Shown here: piece after piece, positions 35,001-46,587 of the stretch
How positions within the stretch are numbered: position 1 is the first letter of the stretch
Layout of the letters: each line of letters opens with the position of its first letter
From: Panopea generosa
Taxonomy: Eukaryota > Mollusca > Bivalvia > Adapedonta > Hiatellidae
NCBI GenBank assembly: GCA_029582155.1
Contig: CM055896.1
Span: forward strand, 26,441,184 to 26,505,183
Length of the DNA: 64,000 nt
Direction: 5' to 3'
Made by a program: the position numbers and the translations under genes
The notes under the pieces: generated by a model
Told to the model about the DNA's origin: nothing
The model's input: the letters and a program-made list of their open reading frames with translations, nothing else
The model's database searches: none

Positions 35001-38000
35001 TCTTAAAAATAATATCCATTACCCTTTTATAGGCCGTGTTTACTAGCACATACAGAGCTCTGCATATTGTCTAACAAGGCTAATTTGTAAACAATGTGTA
35101 AAAACTGTTTTCTTTAACATTTACATGTTTTTGAAGATGGTGTAATGCTTTAAAACAGGTCATATGTGAATGTCACAAGTGTAACATTCAGTATTTAGAT
35201 GTATAGCATTATTTTTTTTTCAAGTATCTAATATTTCATATTTAAAGTATATATCACACAGAGATCATTAGTGATTAGGCCATCCTTTAAAGATAATATT
35301 GTTTGTTGTGCTCCTACCTACTCACTCAAAATTGCCGCTACCCAAACTTATTTATTGACTTTCTAAACATTTAATTTTTTCCCCCATGATTTCTGTCCAT
35401 TTCTCTTTAAAATGACTATGCAAAATAAAAATTTGGCAAAAAAAAAATAGCTAGTTACCTACCCACATGAAAAATACTGGGTCGGAGCACAGCTAACAAA
35501 TTAATTTTTTTTAAGGATGGTCTTGTGTTGCACTAGGTGCTCCAGATATTAGCTTTTCTTAAAATGAATAGTTAATCCCTTAAATTAGTATGCAGTGCTT
35601 ATTTTTAAAATGTTAAGTGTAAAAATGAACATTCTCATCAAATTGCCATTTAAAACTAATCAACACTGAAATTCAGAATAACCAATGCTTATTTTACCCC
35701 TTAATTTAAATTTCAATGCTTTATTGAGAAAGTTCAATGCTTAAATACTCCCAAATAGTGCTTATCTGGAGCAGACACCTGTCTATGGAGTAGCCCTTAC
35801 CAAAACTTTCCTTCATTGGCATTGTTGATAAAAAGTTTTACTTTCTAATTATCATTTCAAGTCTGGTGGATTTGATATAGATTCTTAAATATATTTCTTT
35901 TACAGGAACTGGCCAGTTTACGTGTTGCTAAGGTTACCGGTGGTGCTGCTTCAAAACTCTCAAAGATGTAAGTTGACAGTTGTCATATATTATCAGTTGC
36001 ACATGAATAATAGTTTAGTATTTGTTTATATATATGTAGTTAGCCATTATGCCACATGTATATCTCACACTTTGTCAGCTCTACCCCTGCAGGTGACAAA
36101 AATTACATTTGTGTCCACTTACACTTCAGGACAAATTGAGTTTGCCGTTAAAAAATTCTAAAATTCCCCTTAATTACGCTATTTTTTCCCAATCTCGAAG
36201 GCTTGGGGCCTCTTCCCAATTTCCAGAAAAAAAGGCTCTGTAATTACAATTTTAATTGTTTTATTTCCTTTTAATTAAACATCAGTTGTCAGCTGGCTTT
36301 TATACTTGAAACAAATGAGTACAAACCAGTATTTATCATTATTTTAGGCAGACAAAAAATATCCAAGTTATGGTCCTTCATTGTCAAAAATCACTTTTTT
36401 CTGGCAGTCTCCTATGCCAAAGATGAGCGATATAGTTTTATCATGACACTCGTTTTCATAAAAATATTTTTAGAAACCACAAATACTAATGACAATAGTA
36501 AGTTGTCTTTTTGTATGACTTGATTCTCGGTTATATCGTATACGACTGTCTCAAACCTTTCACTGTGTGTTATAAGTTGATGTGCAGTTCAGTCAAAAGA
36601 ATTCATGACAAAATTTGCCAGTTGCTCGTGGAAGTGATTCATTTTGATGTCTTCCACCAATCAAAGTGGATCCAATATTTATTTAAATGCCAATTCTGAA
36701 TGGTAATATAAATTTAGCAGATTCCATATTCATTCATAGTTAAATGTTCCAGATACCACAATGTTGATTTAAAAACATAAACCTGTGGAGTTTTACACAT
36801 TATACATACAGGACTGTGGTGGCTTTGGCTTGTAAAAGATATAAACGTTTCCCATAAGTCTTTATCAATAGTTAGAAATGAGCTGTATGAGAGTTAGACA
36901 TGCCCTCTAAAGTACCTTTAAAAATCTCAATAAATTAACACTACCATTGCTATGGCCTATTTTGTCTCCCATCCCCATGTAATAGCAGAGTCGTGTAAAA
37001 TGATTGTCGTAAATTTTGTGTATAAGTATTATTAATAATGTTCTGCCACAAATGATGACATTCATGTCCTGATATTGTATCTGATGAACTTTACAACTTT
37101 GGATCGATAGGACTGATGTGGCCCAAGTGTTGATGCCCAGTCATAAACTTGCATATGAGCTTTGGCAACATATATTACTGGTTAATTGGCGTGATAAAAA
37201 TTTACTTCCATCACCCACACAGCCGGGCCTGGTAACACGTCTGACTATCAATCCAGTGGTCATGAGTTCGAATCTCACCCGGCCTGGCAACAGTCTCCGT
37301 GATGATTGATATACAACATTGTGTTTCATTATCATTAGTCTCTCACTGCTGATTCAAGTGGGAAAGTTATCAGTTACTTGCGGAGATAGGGTGTGCTTGA
37401 GTACTGGTTAACCTTTCAGGATCCAAGGAAACAGTGGTTAGGTTAAGTGTTCATCTGTTAGCCCCACGATGGCATTAAATGACACTAAATATTCAATCAA
37501 ACGACTATTGCCCACAACTGATACGTCCAATATACTCCACCACATTCATGGTAACGTCAGTTAATGTTCTGGTCTACACCACGATAACGCATGAAATTCT
37601 AAAAAGTAAGTCTTGCCTAGACCAGATCGGTTGCAGAATTGTGTAAAATGATTATGTCCTGTAATTTAAATCTTGTTTATAATGTTAATGTTCTGCCACA
37701 AATGATGACATTCATGTTCTGATATTGTATCTGATGAACTTTACAACTTTGGATCGATAGGACTGATGTGGCCCAAGCCTTAGGGGGTAAGTTTTTTTGT
37801 GAAATGCAACCCAGGTCTACACCATGATAACGTATGAAATTCTAAGAAGTAAAAATACAAACTTGTTATCTGAGAGCACATTCTTGTCCATATATAAAAG
37901 ATAGATAGCAGAGTCGTGTAAAATGATTTAATTTCGCGTAACAGCATTTAGGGGGAAATGGAATTTTTTTTTAGGCTTTAACAAACTGGAAAATAAAGTG

Positions 38001-41000
38001 CAACACTGTTAAGATCATGTTCTAACCAATAAATGTCAGATATTACACTAATACTTAATATCCAATGTTTTTTAATTGGGAAATAGCCATATTTCGTCCT
38101 GTTAAACAAGATAAAAAAAAGCTATGTAAATACATGCCAAAACCATAGAATTAGTTTTAATTTATACTAATTTAGCTTGATTGTGAAAAAAGTTCAAAGC
38201 TTATATGAACCCCTCTCGGGTCCACTTCATGGATAATGGATAGAACCAGTACTGAGTGTTGCTTTTGGAGAGATATTGAGTTGAGCTGGGGATCACTATT
38301 CACTACACTACCGCCCCACTCCATTCCATAGTCTTGCATATGGGCCTCGGCATCATTTATTATTTGTGAAATGGCGAGATTAAAAATATTTCCCATTATC
38401 TGATTAATAACCCACAACTGACATGTCTCAAATACTCCACCACATTCATGGTAACGTCAGTAAATGTTCAGGGTTGCATTTCCAAAAAAAACTTACGATA
38501 AAAATCAGTCAAAAACGTAAAGTAACATATGCATAATATTTTCCATAGGTATTTTTTCATATGAATTTACGATTGTTTTTTCAGAAAATTTACCATTTAC
38601 CATGTCTACACCACGATAATGCATGGAATTCTAAGAAGTAAAAAAACTTGTAATCTGAGAGTTTTGTCCATCAATAAAAGATAGATAGCAGAGTCGTATA
38701 ATATGATTAAATGTCGTGTAACTGTAAATCTAGTATATAGTGTTTATAGAGTTAATGTTCTGCCACAAATGATGACAATTGTGTCCTGATATTGTATCTG
38801 ATGAACTTTACAACTTTGGATCGATAGGACTGATGTGGCCCAAGTGTTGATGCCCTGTCATAAACTTGCATATGAGCTTTGACAACATACATTATTTGTT
38901 AAATGGCACGATTAAAATTTACTTCCATTCCCCACACAGCCACGCCCTGATTAGCTCAGATGGTAACACGTCTGGCTATTAATCCAGGGATCATGAGTTT
39001 GAATCTCGTCCAGCAAAAGTCTCTGTAATGATTGATATACGACATTGTGTTTCATTGTCATTAGTCTCTTGCTGCTATTTCAAGTGGGAAAGTTATCAGT
39101 TACTTACGACGTAGATGGGGTGTGCTCGAGTACTGGTTAACCTTTCAGGATCCAAGGAAACAATGGTTAGGTTAAGTGATTGTCTGTTAGCCCCCGATGG
39201 CATAAAAATGATGCTAAATAATCAGTCAACCACTAACCACAACTGATACGTCCAGAATACATCACCACATTCACTGTAATGCCAGTAAATATTCCATTTC
39301 TTCTACACTAAGATAACTTATGCAATTCTGAGAAGTAAAAATACAAACTTGTTATCTGAGAGCACAGTCTTGTCCATACCAGATAGAGTCGTGTAAAATG
39401 ATTGTGTTCTGTAACTTAAATCTAGTATGTTTATAATGTTCTGCCACAAATGATGACATTCATGTCCTGATATTGTATCTGATGAACTTTACAACTTTGG
39501 ATCGATAGGACTGATGTGGCCCAAGCCTTAGGGGGGAGCGGGGTGGGGAGCAGCATTAAGGGGAAAATGGTATTTTTTTAAGTCCTTAACAAACTAGAAA
39601 ATAAAGCGCAACACTGTTAAGATCATGTTCTAACCATCAATTGCCAGATATTACTGCTTAATTTCCAATGTATATTAATTGGGAAATAGCCGAAGTTTTG
39701 GTGGTCAATACATGCCCAGTCATTAACTTGCATATGGGCCTCAACAACATGCAATTACATGTATATTACTTCCATTACCCACAACTGATATTTCCAAAAT
39801 ACTCCTAAGACATTGATGGTAAATGTTAAGGTTTTTTCTGCATCATGATAATAAGTAAAATTCTGAGAAAGAAAAAAAGAAAAATTATTATACATCATAT
39901 TGAAGCACACATATATATATAACATCCAGTGTTTTCTTCAGCTCCAGTTTTTGGGGGTCATTGATGACCCACTGACTAAAAATCTGGGGGTCATTTTCAA
40001 AATGTGGGGGTCATCAGTTGACTAATTTTAAACTTAATCAACTTAAATGAATGGAGGTAAAAAAAATACATATTTTACTAAAACAGATTTATTTTCTGTT
40101 TCACACAAATTTCTCGATCAAAGCTGCAACTTAAGTTAACAACTTCAAAACAATTTATCTTCAATCGAATGTTTCACTTCTGGCAACAAGTTACAAAAAC
40201 TATAAAAAGTACATGTAGTTGTTTTTATGATCATGGCCACAGCTCGATCACCACGACCCTAAATATTTTTAATGAAAAACACTAAAATTATTTCATATTT
40301 TGTATTTCAGCTGAGATACATGTTTAGCTTTTCTAAGCATTATACTCTTTGGAAAACAAAACTTTGTTGTTGTATTCTTTTTCCCAAAAGCATTTCTCTT
40401 CTGGCTCATAGCTAGACTCATTTTAGGGTAATGTTACCTTAATATAAAAACATTTTAATTGTAACTTAACAAAAATTTATTAAATTTCTGAAATTATAGA
40501 ATCATTTTTCAAAATGAATATAATTTTCTAAAAGTTTATTTTCTTTTTTCCATAACCTTTTAAACGTCCGTTAAAGCAACATAAATGACGCCGGGAATAC
40601 AGCCGAAAAAATTATACCGGCTGATGTTTAAACTGGTATTAAAATGTCGTGTATGCGCGTCTCGATACCTTGTAGAAAACAAAATAAAACGTTTTTCAGA
40701 TAGAGTATCGTCTGTACATTGGAAACAACTTTTTTGAAAAGTTTCACGATTTCCACATTTCATCTGTATATACAAACAACCTAAAACTGGGTATATATCA
40801 GTGCTATTGTGCAGCATACGTTTGTTTTCACAGATGTTGTCTTCAAACTACAATATTGCTTCGCAGAAAATTATCTATGGTATCATAATCGTCTTATGTG
40901 ATCGCATTAATATAGCGTTAATAACCAATTAAAGCATTTATGTAACTTAGTAGTACCATATGACAGGGGTTTCCCTGAATCGGACCACGTGGTCTGTCAA

Positions 41001-41764
41001 AACAGCTAGCATTGTAAAAATAACTCTGAAACCAGCTTGCCGAAACAAATATGTGTAATTTGAATTCTGTATTTTTAAGGTTGCGTCATAGTGGATGCAC
41101 TGAACAAACTTGATTGCGTCAAATGAGATTTAATTGCATCAAAAACGCAAGAAACACACTCTGGAGGAAATACTGAACATCAAACTATTAGCCTACCCGA
41201 GTCGGCTGAGCTTTTGTGAATGCCCTGTGTCTGTCCTTCATTAACTTAGCATCAAGCAACGTATCTGAAACTGCTTGACCGAAATTCATTAAAATTTAAT
41301 GTAATTGATGGTGTATGCGCCCTACCACTCTGTTTTCATTAGATCTTACACAGTAGTTTTATATAACCAAAATATTTTGGATGAGTTTTTAAACAGGCAG
41401 AGCTGTGGCCTGTGAACAATTTAGGGCGAATATGGTGTTATTGTTATTGGAAAGTAGTATAAATTAACAGTAGCATGCTGTATGTAACATGAATGTGACC
41501 TTTTTAACTTAATAATGCATGTTTCATTCCAGCCGAGTGGTGAGGAAGTCAATCGCTCGAGTTCTGACCGTGATCCATCAGACACAGAAGGAGAACCTCC
41601 GCAAATACTACCGCAGTAAAACATATAAGCCCAAGGATCTCCGGCCAAAAAAGACACGCGCTATCAGACGTTTATTGACTCCATATGAGAAGTCGATAAA
41701 AACAAAGAAACAGCAGAGAAAAGAACGTCTGTACCCAATGAGGAAATATGCTGTGAAAGCTTAA
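32031..41764 (+). CDS. RPL35: 60S ribosomal protein L35 (uL29)
   Basis: A component of the large ribosomal subunit near the peptide exit tunnel. Four coding exons join in frame to 125 aa: 32031-32033 (the ATG alone), 33575-33655 ([20 protein letters not shown]...), 35906-35967 ([20 protein letters not shown]) and 41533-41764 ([20 protein letters not shown]... to ...[12 protein letters not shown], stop). Near-universal blocks '[17 protein letters not shown]', '[13 protein letters not shown]', 'KENLRK-Y', 'DLRPKKTRA' and 'RKERLYP-RKYAVKA' make the identity secure; the human protein is 123 aa. All introns are GT-AG. A first coding exon holding only the start codon and a TOP-like leader are typical of this gene class. 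The last intron hosts four snoRNA copies. A polyadenylation signal ATTAAA lies at 41778-41783. Confidence 0.98.
32897..33203. mobile_element. 307-bp hAT-like MITE in RPL35 intron 1
   Basis: The ends begin CAGGGGTTGG on both strands (32897-32906, and the complement of 33194-33203), followed by related subterminal sequence including 'AAAAGCACTC' in both arms. CAGGG-type ends are common in hAT elements. A clear 8-bp target duplication is not seen because of flanking A-runs. Confidence 0.6.
33807..34757. mobile_element. 951-bp DNA transposon with CAGGGCTTTTCATC ends
   Basis: 14-bp terminal inverted repeats CAGGGCTTTTCATC (33807-33820 and the complement of 34744-34757) are flanked by the direct repeat CTATC (33802-33806 and 34758-34762). 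The ends share further 'AATTGGGAAG' subterminal motifs. Inside are a nested hairpin at 34356-34408 and a minus-strand frame of 97 codons (34275-33982, starting [10 protein letters not shown], Ser/Thr/Glu-rich) of unknown origin. A truncated relative lies near 36175-36240. Probably a deletion derivative; superfamily unknown. Located in RPL35 intron 2. Confidence 0.7.
34356..34408. repeat. Perfect 24-bp hairpin with 5-nt loop
   Basis: Arms 34356-34379 and 34385-34408 are exactly complementary, around 'GACGCTTGCTTTTCTAAAAG'. A second, outer match (34345-34366 against about 34445-34466, 'AGTCTAGAT...CGGCGACG') nests around it. It lies inside the 951-bp element. Confidence 0.9.
34758..35905. other. 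RPL35 intron 2 remainder, nothing recognised
   Basis: AT-rich intronic sequence up to the acceptor of exon 3 (pyrimidine tract and 'tacag' at 35901-35905). No snoRNA boxes with a closing stem were found here. Confidence 0.5.
37045..37122 (+). ncRNA. C/D box snoRNA, copy 1 (RPL35 intron 3)
   Basis: A 78-nt C/D snoRNA closed by a GCCACA/TGTGGC terminal stem. Box C ATGATGA follows the stem, an internal D' CTGA and a C'-like CTGATGA lie mid-way, and box D CTGA (37113-37116) precedes the 3' stem. The putative guide upstream of D is 'ACTTTGGATCGATAGGA'; the one upstream of D' is 'GACATTCATGTC'. It lies in the sense direction within a ribosomal protein intron, the usual animal snoRNA host. The rRNA target was not determined. 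Confidence 0.85.
37223..37495 (+). mobile_element. tRNA-derived SINE (copy 4)
   Basis: The head contains 'GGTAACACGTCTGACTATC' and a good B box 'GAGTTCGAATCTC' (37264-37276), followed by the family body. It lies about 100 bp after snoRNA copy 1, in the same relation as SINE copy 5 to snoRNA copy 3. Confidence 0.9.
37695..37772 (+). ncRNA. C/D box snoRNA, copy 2 (RPL35 intron 3)
   Basis: Same 78-nt structure as copy 1, with one change (gttctga for gtcctga) at the D' side. Stem, C, C' and D boxes and the D guide are unchanged. It is followed by a different flank ('caagccttaggggg'), shared only with copy 4. Confidence 0.85.
38762..38839 (+). ncRNA. C/D box snoRNA, copy 3 (RPL35 intron 3)
   Basis: Same stem, boxes and D guide as copies 1, 2 and 4. 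The D' guide differs: 'GACAATTGTGTC' instead of 'GACATTCATGTC'. The downstream flank matches copy 1. Confidence 0.85.
38938..39225 (+). mobile_element. tRNA-derived SINE (copy 5)
   Basis: The head 'TAGCTCAGATGGTAACACG' with B-box-like 'GAGTTTGAATCTC' and the family body. It shares its left flank ('cccacacagcc') with SINE copy 4, showing that both descend from one insertion by block duplication. Confidence 0.9.
39443..39520 (+). ncRNA. C/D box snoRNA, copy 4 (RPL35 intron 3)
   Basis: 78 nt, identical to copy 1 in stem, boxes and both guide regions. The downstream flank matches copy 2. Confidence 0.85.
39840..41532. other. RPL35 intron 3 remainder, nothing recognised
   Basis: AT-rich sequence between the snoRNA blocks and exon 4. 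A short minus-strand open frame at 40560-40817 has no recognisable family and no splice context. The acceptor 'cattccag' precedes exon 4. Confidence 0.5.
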
Positions 41765-41884
41765 ATGTGTCTATTTAATTAAAGGAAAGAAAAAAAAGAA
41801 ATAGTTTTGTGTCTTTATTTCGAAATAGTACTATGTGAATATGGTATTTGGTACCTTAATCTGAAACAAAAGTTCATTGTGAGC

Positions 41885-42660
41885 TTTTTAGCTCTACTGG
41901 CCATAGGTCAACAGGGCTAATGTAATGATAAATTGTCCGGTAGCTGTCATCCGCATGTTAATTTAACCTTTTTCTTATTCACACAATAGCACCTCCATTT
42001 TTCATGAATCTTGACCAAACTTTCAGTTTGAAGTGATATAACCACAATATCTGGTACAAGTTCTTTTCCACCACAAATGCCCCTACCTCCACACTCCCGG
42101 TGCTTATAAGCACATTTTAAGAGAATCTTTAAAGAAAACATTTTCTGTGAGGGTATTTTATGTAAACCATTGCATGGAAGTAAAAAAGTTTGTTGATGTC
42201 CATTTTGGGCTGCCACAGGGGTCACTTGCACAGCTGTTATTTAACTACAAAGTTCTTGGACCAGCATTATTTGGCCACAAATGCCCTAGCCATGGGGACT
42301 TATAAGCACATCTTAAGGGAAACTTGAAAAAACATTTTCTTTGGAAGTTTAAGGCCTAGACCTTAGATTTTTTACATGTAGCATTTCATGGAGGTCCCCT
42401 AAAAGCTTTGTTGAGGTCAGATTTGGGGCCGCCACAGGGGTCACTATTTTAAGATGGCGGAACCCAGACAATTTTACAAATCTGAACCTCCTTGACCAAA
42501 CAATGCTTCTGTGGAAATGTAGGCAAAATCAGTTGCTTTCTAATAGAAAATATATATATATTAATGTTTATAACAACAATTGAACCCTCAGAGTGGGGTC
42601 ATTTTTAACCCAAGGGACACCATTTATACAAATCTAATAAAACTATAGTTGGTTTTCATT
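41885..42660. repeat. Dispersed repeat (second copy of the 180-1340 family)
   Basis: Starts with 'ttttagctctactggcc' like the copy near 190. Its end (42466-42660) is the reverse complement of 476-690, including 'tagttggttttcattact'. The family may have an inverted internal architecture. It lies between the 3' ends of RPL35 and AP4E1. Confidence 0.6.
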
Positions 42661-43049
42661 ACTACATAAGTATTTTCAAAATCTGTTGGGGTGTTTCATG
42701 AGAAGGTTGGACTAGTTTAGTAACAATAGCCATCATGAATTTCATCAGATTGAGAGAAAAAAATTCGTTTTTTACTAATGGCTGTTGGGGTGTTTATTCA
42801 CAAATCCAAGTGGCTACCAAAATGGTTGCCAAATATTGAAAATCGTGTTCTAAAACACTACAAAGTGTTAAAATTGAGATTTATTGTGTTATAAGTTGTA
42901 TGACATGTTTTAGGGTAAAAAAAAAGGAGTAAACGGATGGTGGATTCATATCAGCCAGAGTAAATAAGGGACAAAATGACCTCCCAAATAAGAAAAAATA
43001 CTGTTTTTCTGCAAATATAATTATTTTGTTGAATGCTTTGGCCATATTT

Positions 43050-43670
43050 TTATTAACCAAACTTACACAAAGTGTGAATCTCTATAAAATCTAGGCCAAG
43101 TTCAATAACCAGCCAATTCAGACTATTATCTTTAGAGTTATGGCCCTTTAATTAGTCAAAAATGCTAAAATTAACCATTCCCGCTTAATAACTAGAGTTC
43201 TTTATCAGAACTGAAGCAAACTTACACAAAGTGTGCATCTCTATAAAATCTAGGCCAAGTTCGATAACCAGCCAATACGGACCATTATCTTCAGAGTTAT
43301 GGCCCTTTAATTAGTCAAAAATGCTTAAATTGCCCGTTTCCGCTCAATAACTAGAGTAGTCTTTTATCAGAACTGAAGCAAACTTACACAAAGTGTGAAT
43401 CTATAAAATCTAGGCCAAGTTCAATAATTAGCCAATTCAGACTATTATCTTTAGAGTTATGGCTCTTTTATTAGTCAAAAACACTAAAATTTACCGTTTC
43501 CGTTCAATAACTAGAGTATTCTATATCTGAACTGTAGCCAACTTACACAAAGTGTGTATCACTATAAAATCTGAGCCAAGTTCGATAACCAGCCAATTCT
43601 GACCATTATCTTCAGAGTTATGGCCCTTTAATTAGTCAGAAATGCTAAAATTGATTGTTTCCGCAACTAA
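43050..43670. repeat. Tandem repeat of about 160-175 bp, four units
   Basis: Each unit carries 'acttacacaaagtgtg', 'ataaaatctaggccaagttc', 'agagttatggcccttt' and '(c/t)aataactagagt'. Substitutions but few indels separate the units. Confidence 0.85.
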
Positions 43671-43864
43671 ACTTGTACAATTTTTCTAGCAGTAAAGTAA
43701 AAATAATCTTTTTCTTTTGTTATTTTGATGAAGATACTAAAAAAGTTTAGATTTATGTATTGATTTAAAATGAAACTCCATTAACATGTACATTTTTATC
43801 TTGAAAATGGTTTGCAGTACCCTTGCTCAGATGATAGCCATGAGCCAAAAAATATTATAAACAA

Positions 43865-45175
43865 GAAATGTCACTGGTCGCATGCCCCCAAATGGTCGTT
43901 GAAAAATAACAATATAATTATGTTATAGTAGGTAGCGATGTATTCATGAATATAAAGAGTAATGGACTGATGTTTTAGAGTAGACATGCAATTTCATGTT
44001 TTTTACATTAAAGCATGACCTTGACCTTTGTGTAACCTTGGCATCTGATGTATTGGTCTGGGTATTTCAACAGTTAAATGCTGCTGAAACATCATCAAGA
44101 CATGCTGATCACTTGTGTCAAGCTATTTTAAAATCCCTAAATGTAAGACAAAGTTACAGATCAATTGTTGATAAATTGAGCCAAGTGTTTTTGAAATCCA
44201 TCTATGTATGATAAAGTTAAAGGAGGGACTTGAAATCTCAAACAGATTCAAAGTGTTGTCATACATACTAAAAGTCTGACCTTGACCTTGAGGTATGGGT
44301 CTAGGTCTTATGACACGTCGTCATGTCATCTTGATAAATTGAGCCAAGTTAAAGGCAGTCACAGACCAGACACACAATATCAAACAAATTGAAAGTGTGA
44401 CCTTGATCTTTGAGGAAAGGTTCTGGGTCTTACATGCGACACTTAATTATGTCATGTTGATCAACTGAGCCAAGTGTTTTTAAAATTTATCCATTGACGA
44501 CAGACTGGACAAGAAATGTCAAAATGACTGAAAGTGTTGTCAAAAGTTAAATTGTGACCTTGACCTTTGAATGGGGAGTCTGGGTATTAAGTGCAACACG
44601 TCATATGTTGATCATTTATAAAAATCCATCTATGCATGACAAAGTTGCAGGCCGGACATGAAATCTCACACAGACTCTAAGTGTTGTCAAACTCAAATTG
44701 TGACCTTGACCTTTGAGGTACAGGTGTGGGTCTTACCCGCGACACGTCATGTTATGTTGATCAATTGTAGCAAGTATCATTAAAATCCACCTATGCATGA
44801 CAAAGTTACATGCCAGACACAAAATCTCACAGACTCAAAGTGTTGTTAAACAAACTCAAATTGTGACCTTGACCTTTGAGGTACAGGTGTGGGTCTTACT
44901 CTCGACACATTGTCATGTTATGTTGATCATTTGTAACAAGTATTTATAAAATCCATCTATGCATGACAAAGTTACAGGCCGGACACGAAATCTCACAAAC
45001 TCGAAGTGTTGTCAAACAAACTCAAATAGTGACCTTGACCTTTGAGTTACAGGTGTGGATCTTACTCGCAACACGTTGTCGTGTTATGTTGATCATTTGT
45101 AGCAAGTATCATTAAAATACATATATGCATGACAAAGTTGCAGGCTGGACACGAAATCTAAATTATTCTATGCAA
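43865..45175 (+). mobile_element. Repeat element with about 150-bp internal units (copy 2)
   Basis: Homologous to 27865-29056 from its first bases ('gcatgcccccaaatggtcg', 'gaaaaataacaatat') through the 'gaccttgacctttgaggta' units. It lacks the terminal 'ggggggcata' block seen in the first copy, so its right end is truncated or diverged. Confidence 0.65.
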
Positions 45176-46587
45176 CATGCAGACGATATACACAACTAGG
45201 CTTGGTACCAGTCACATTTGTGAAGTTTAATTGAATACTGGCCAATGGTTGCTGAGAAATGGTGATCATAAAAATTATCGAAGACCTTGACCAACCCACA
45301 GACAGACTGACGAGCAAGGCTCCTATATCATTTGTATTTGGGGGTATAATAAGTACATGGTTTTTGCATCCTTGTGATGGTGATTCCCATTTGCTGACAA
45401 CAGAGTGTCTCCATGAAAAGACAGCTACTAAATATATACTATTTCAATATCAACAATCATCAACTTTTCTTTACCAAAATATTACAATGACCACTGTGAT
45501 TCATGATAAATAAACATACACTCAATAATGACAACTTGTAAACGTATTTCAAATATGTACTTTATTAAATATGACGGTTTGATAATGCATGTCCAATATT
45601 CTTATTTAGAACTGTAGAATATAACATTACACACAATATCACCTGTCCTTAATAGCATGTAAATTATCACGTGATCAAAGTATAATTGCACAAAGTCTAA
45701 ATGTCAAAACTTGTTCTCCATTTATTCCTTGACCTACGTTATACAAAGAAAATTACAATATCTCAGACACTTAATTTACTATTAACTAATTTATCCTATT
45801 TTATGATATCAATCATCTCAGCCTTTACAGATTAAAGTAAATACCACATGCCATTTTTAAAAACTTGTGTAGAATGAAGTAATACAATATCATGTGACCA
45901 AGTCTCCATTAGATAAAGCAATAATTTTATTTTGAACAATTTAAATTGTCTCGACGCCTTACAGAAAACAGTATAAACTTGCCAATATGTTGTGTGTAAT
46001 GTTCACTTACTAAAGGTTCAATCCTGCAGATCCAGTGTACCCCAGAGACCCTAATTTAGTTCTAACAAATGTTTTCGTCATTGGTAGAACTATATAATAT
46101 ACACAACTGCCTAAGTGACAAACATTCTAAAGCAAGATTTGCAATACAAGGCACCTATAGATCAATCTTACTTTTAACTTGAATGTAAAAATCAACTTTG
46201 ATGAAACAAAAACCAAAATTACTTATTTCCCATTAATAACATGGAACTGATATCAAAAATAATTTCCATAAAACATGATAATCTAAACACACTGAAGCAT
46301 GTATTAAAAATAGATAAAAACTAGTATATCTTTTACACAATAATCTGAGGCCTGTTGAAAATAATGACTAAGCAAATTCAATGATGAACAAACTGTTTTG
46401 TTCAATTATAGAGATTTTCTGTTGAGGCCATTATTATAACCTTCATGTGCTGGTTTGCCGTAAAACTAAACTCTTCACTTTCATTTAATATTTAACCCAT
46501 AAAAAGAAAACTTGTATCAAATATTAAAAAATTATTGTTTTAAAAGTATACAGTAATTTCAAATTAGTTATATGATAAACTGCTATG
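45176..46587 (-). other. AP4E1 3' flank / probable 3' UTR
   Basis: AT-rich sequence after the AP4E1 stop codon. A minus-strand AATAAA at 45566-45561 would end a 3' UTR of about 1 kb. No adaptin ear-domain exon was recognised here. Confidence 0.4.

Noticed and set aside
1643..39225. tRNA genes at the tRNA-like heads
   Set aside because: The heads have imperfect A and B boxes, no convincing cloverleaf, and are always followed by the same SINE body.
37573..39370. A second snoRNA family at 'ctacaccacgataacgcatg...ttatctgagagc'
   Set aside because: It resembles box C and D loosely, but the C-like box varies between copies (acGATAA, aaGATAA, atGATAA) and no closing stem forms. It is probably just part of the duplicated block.
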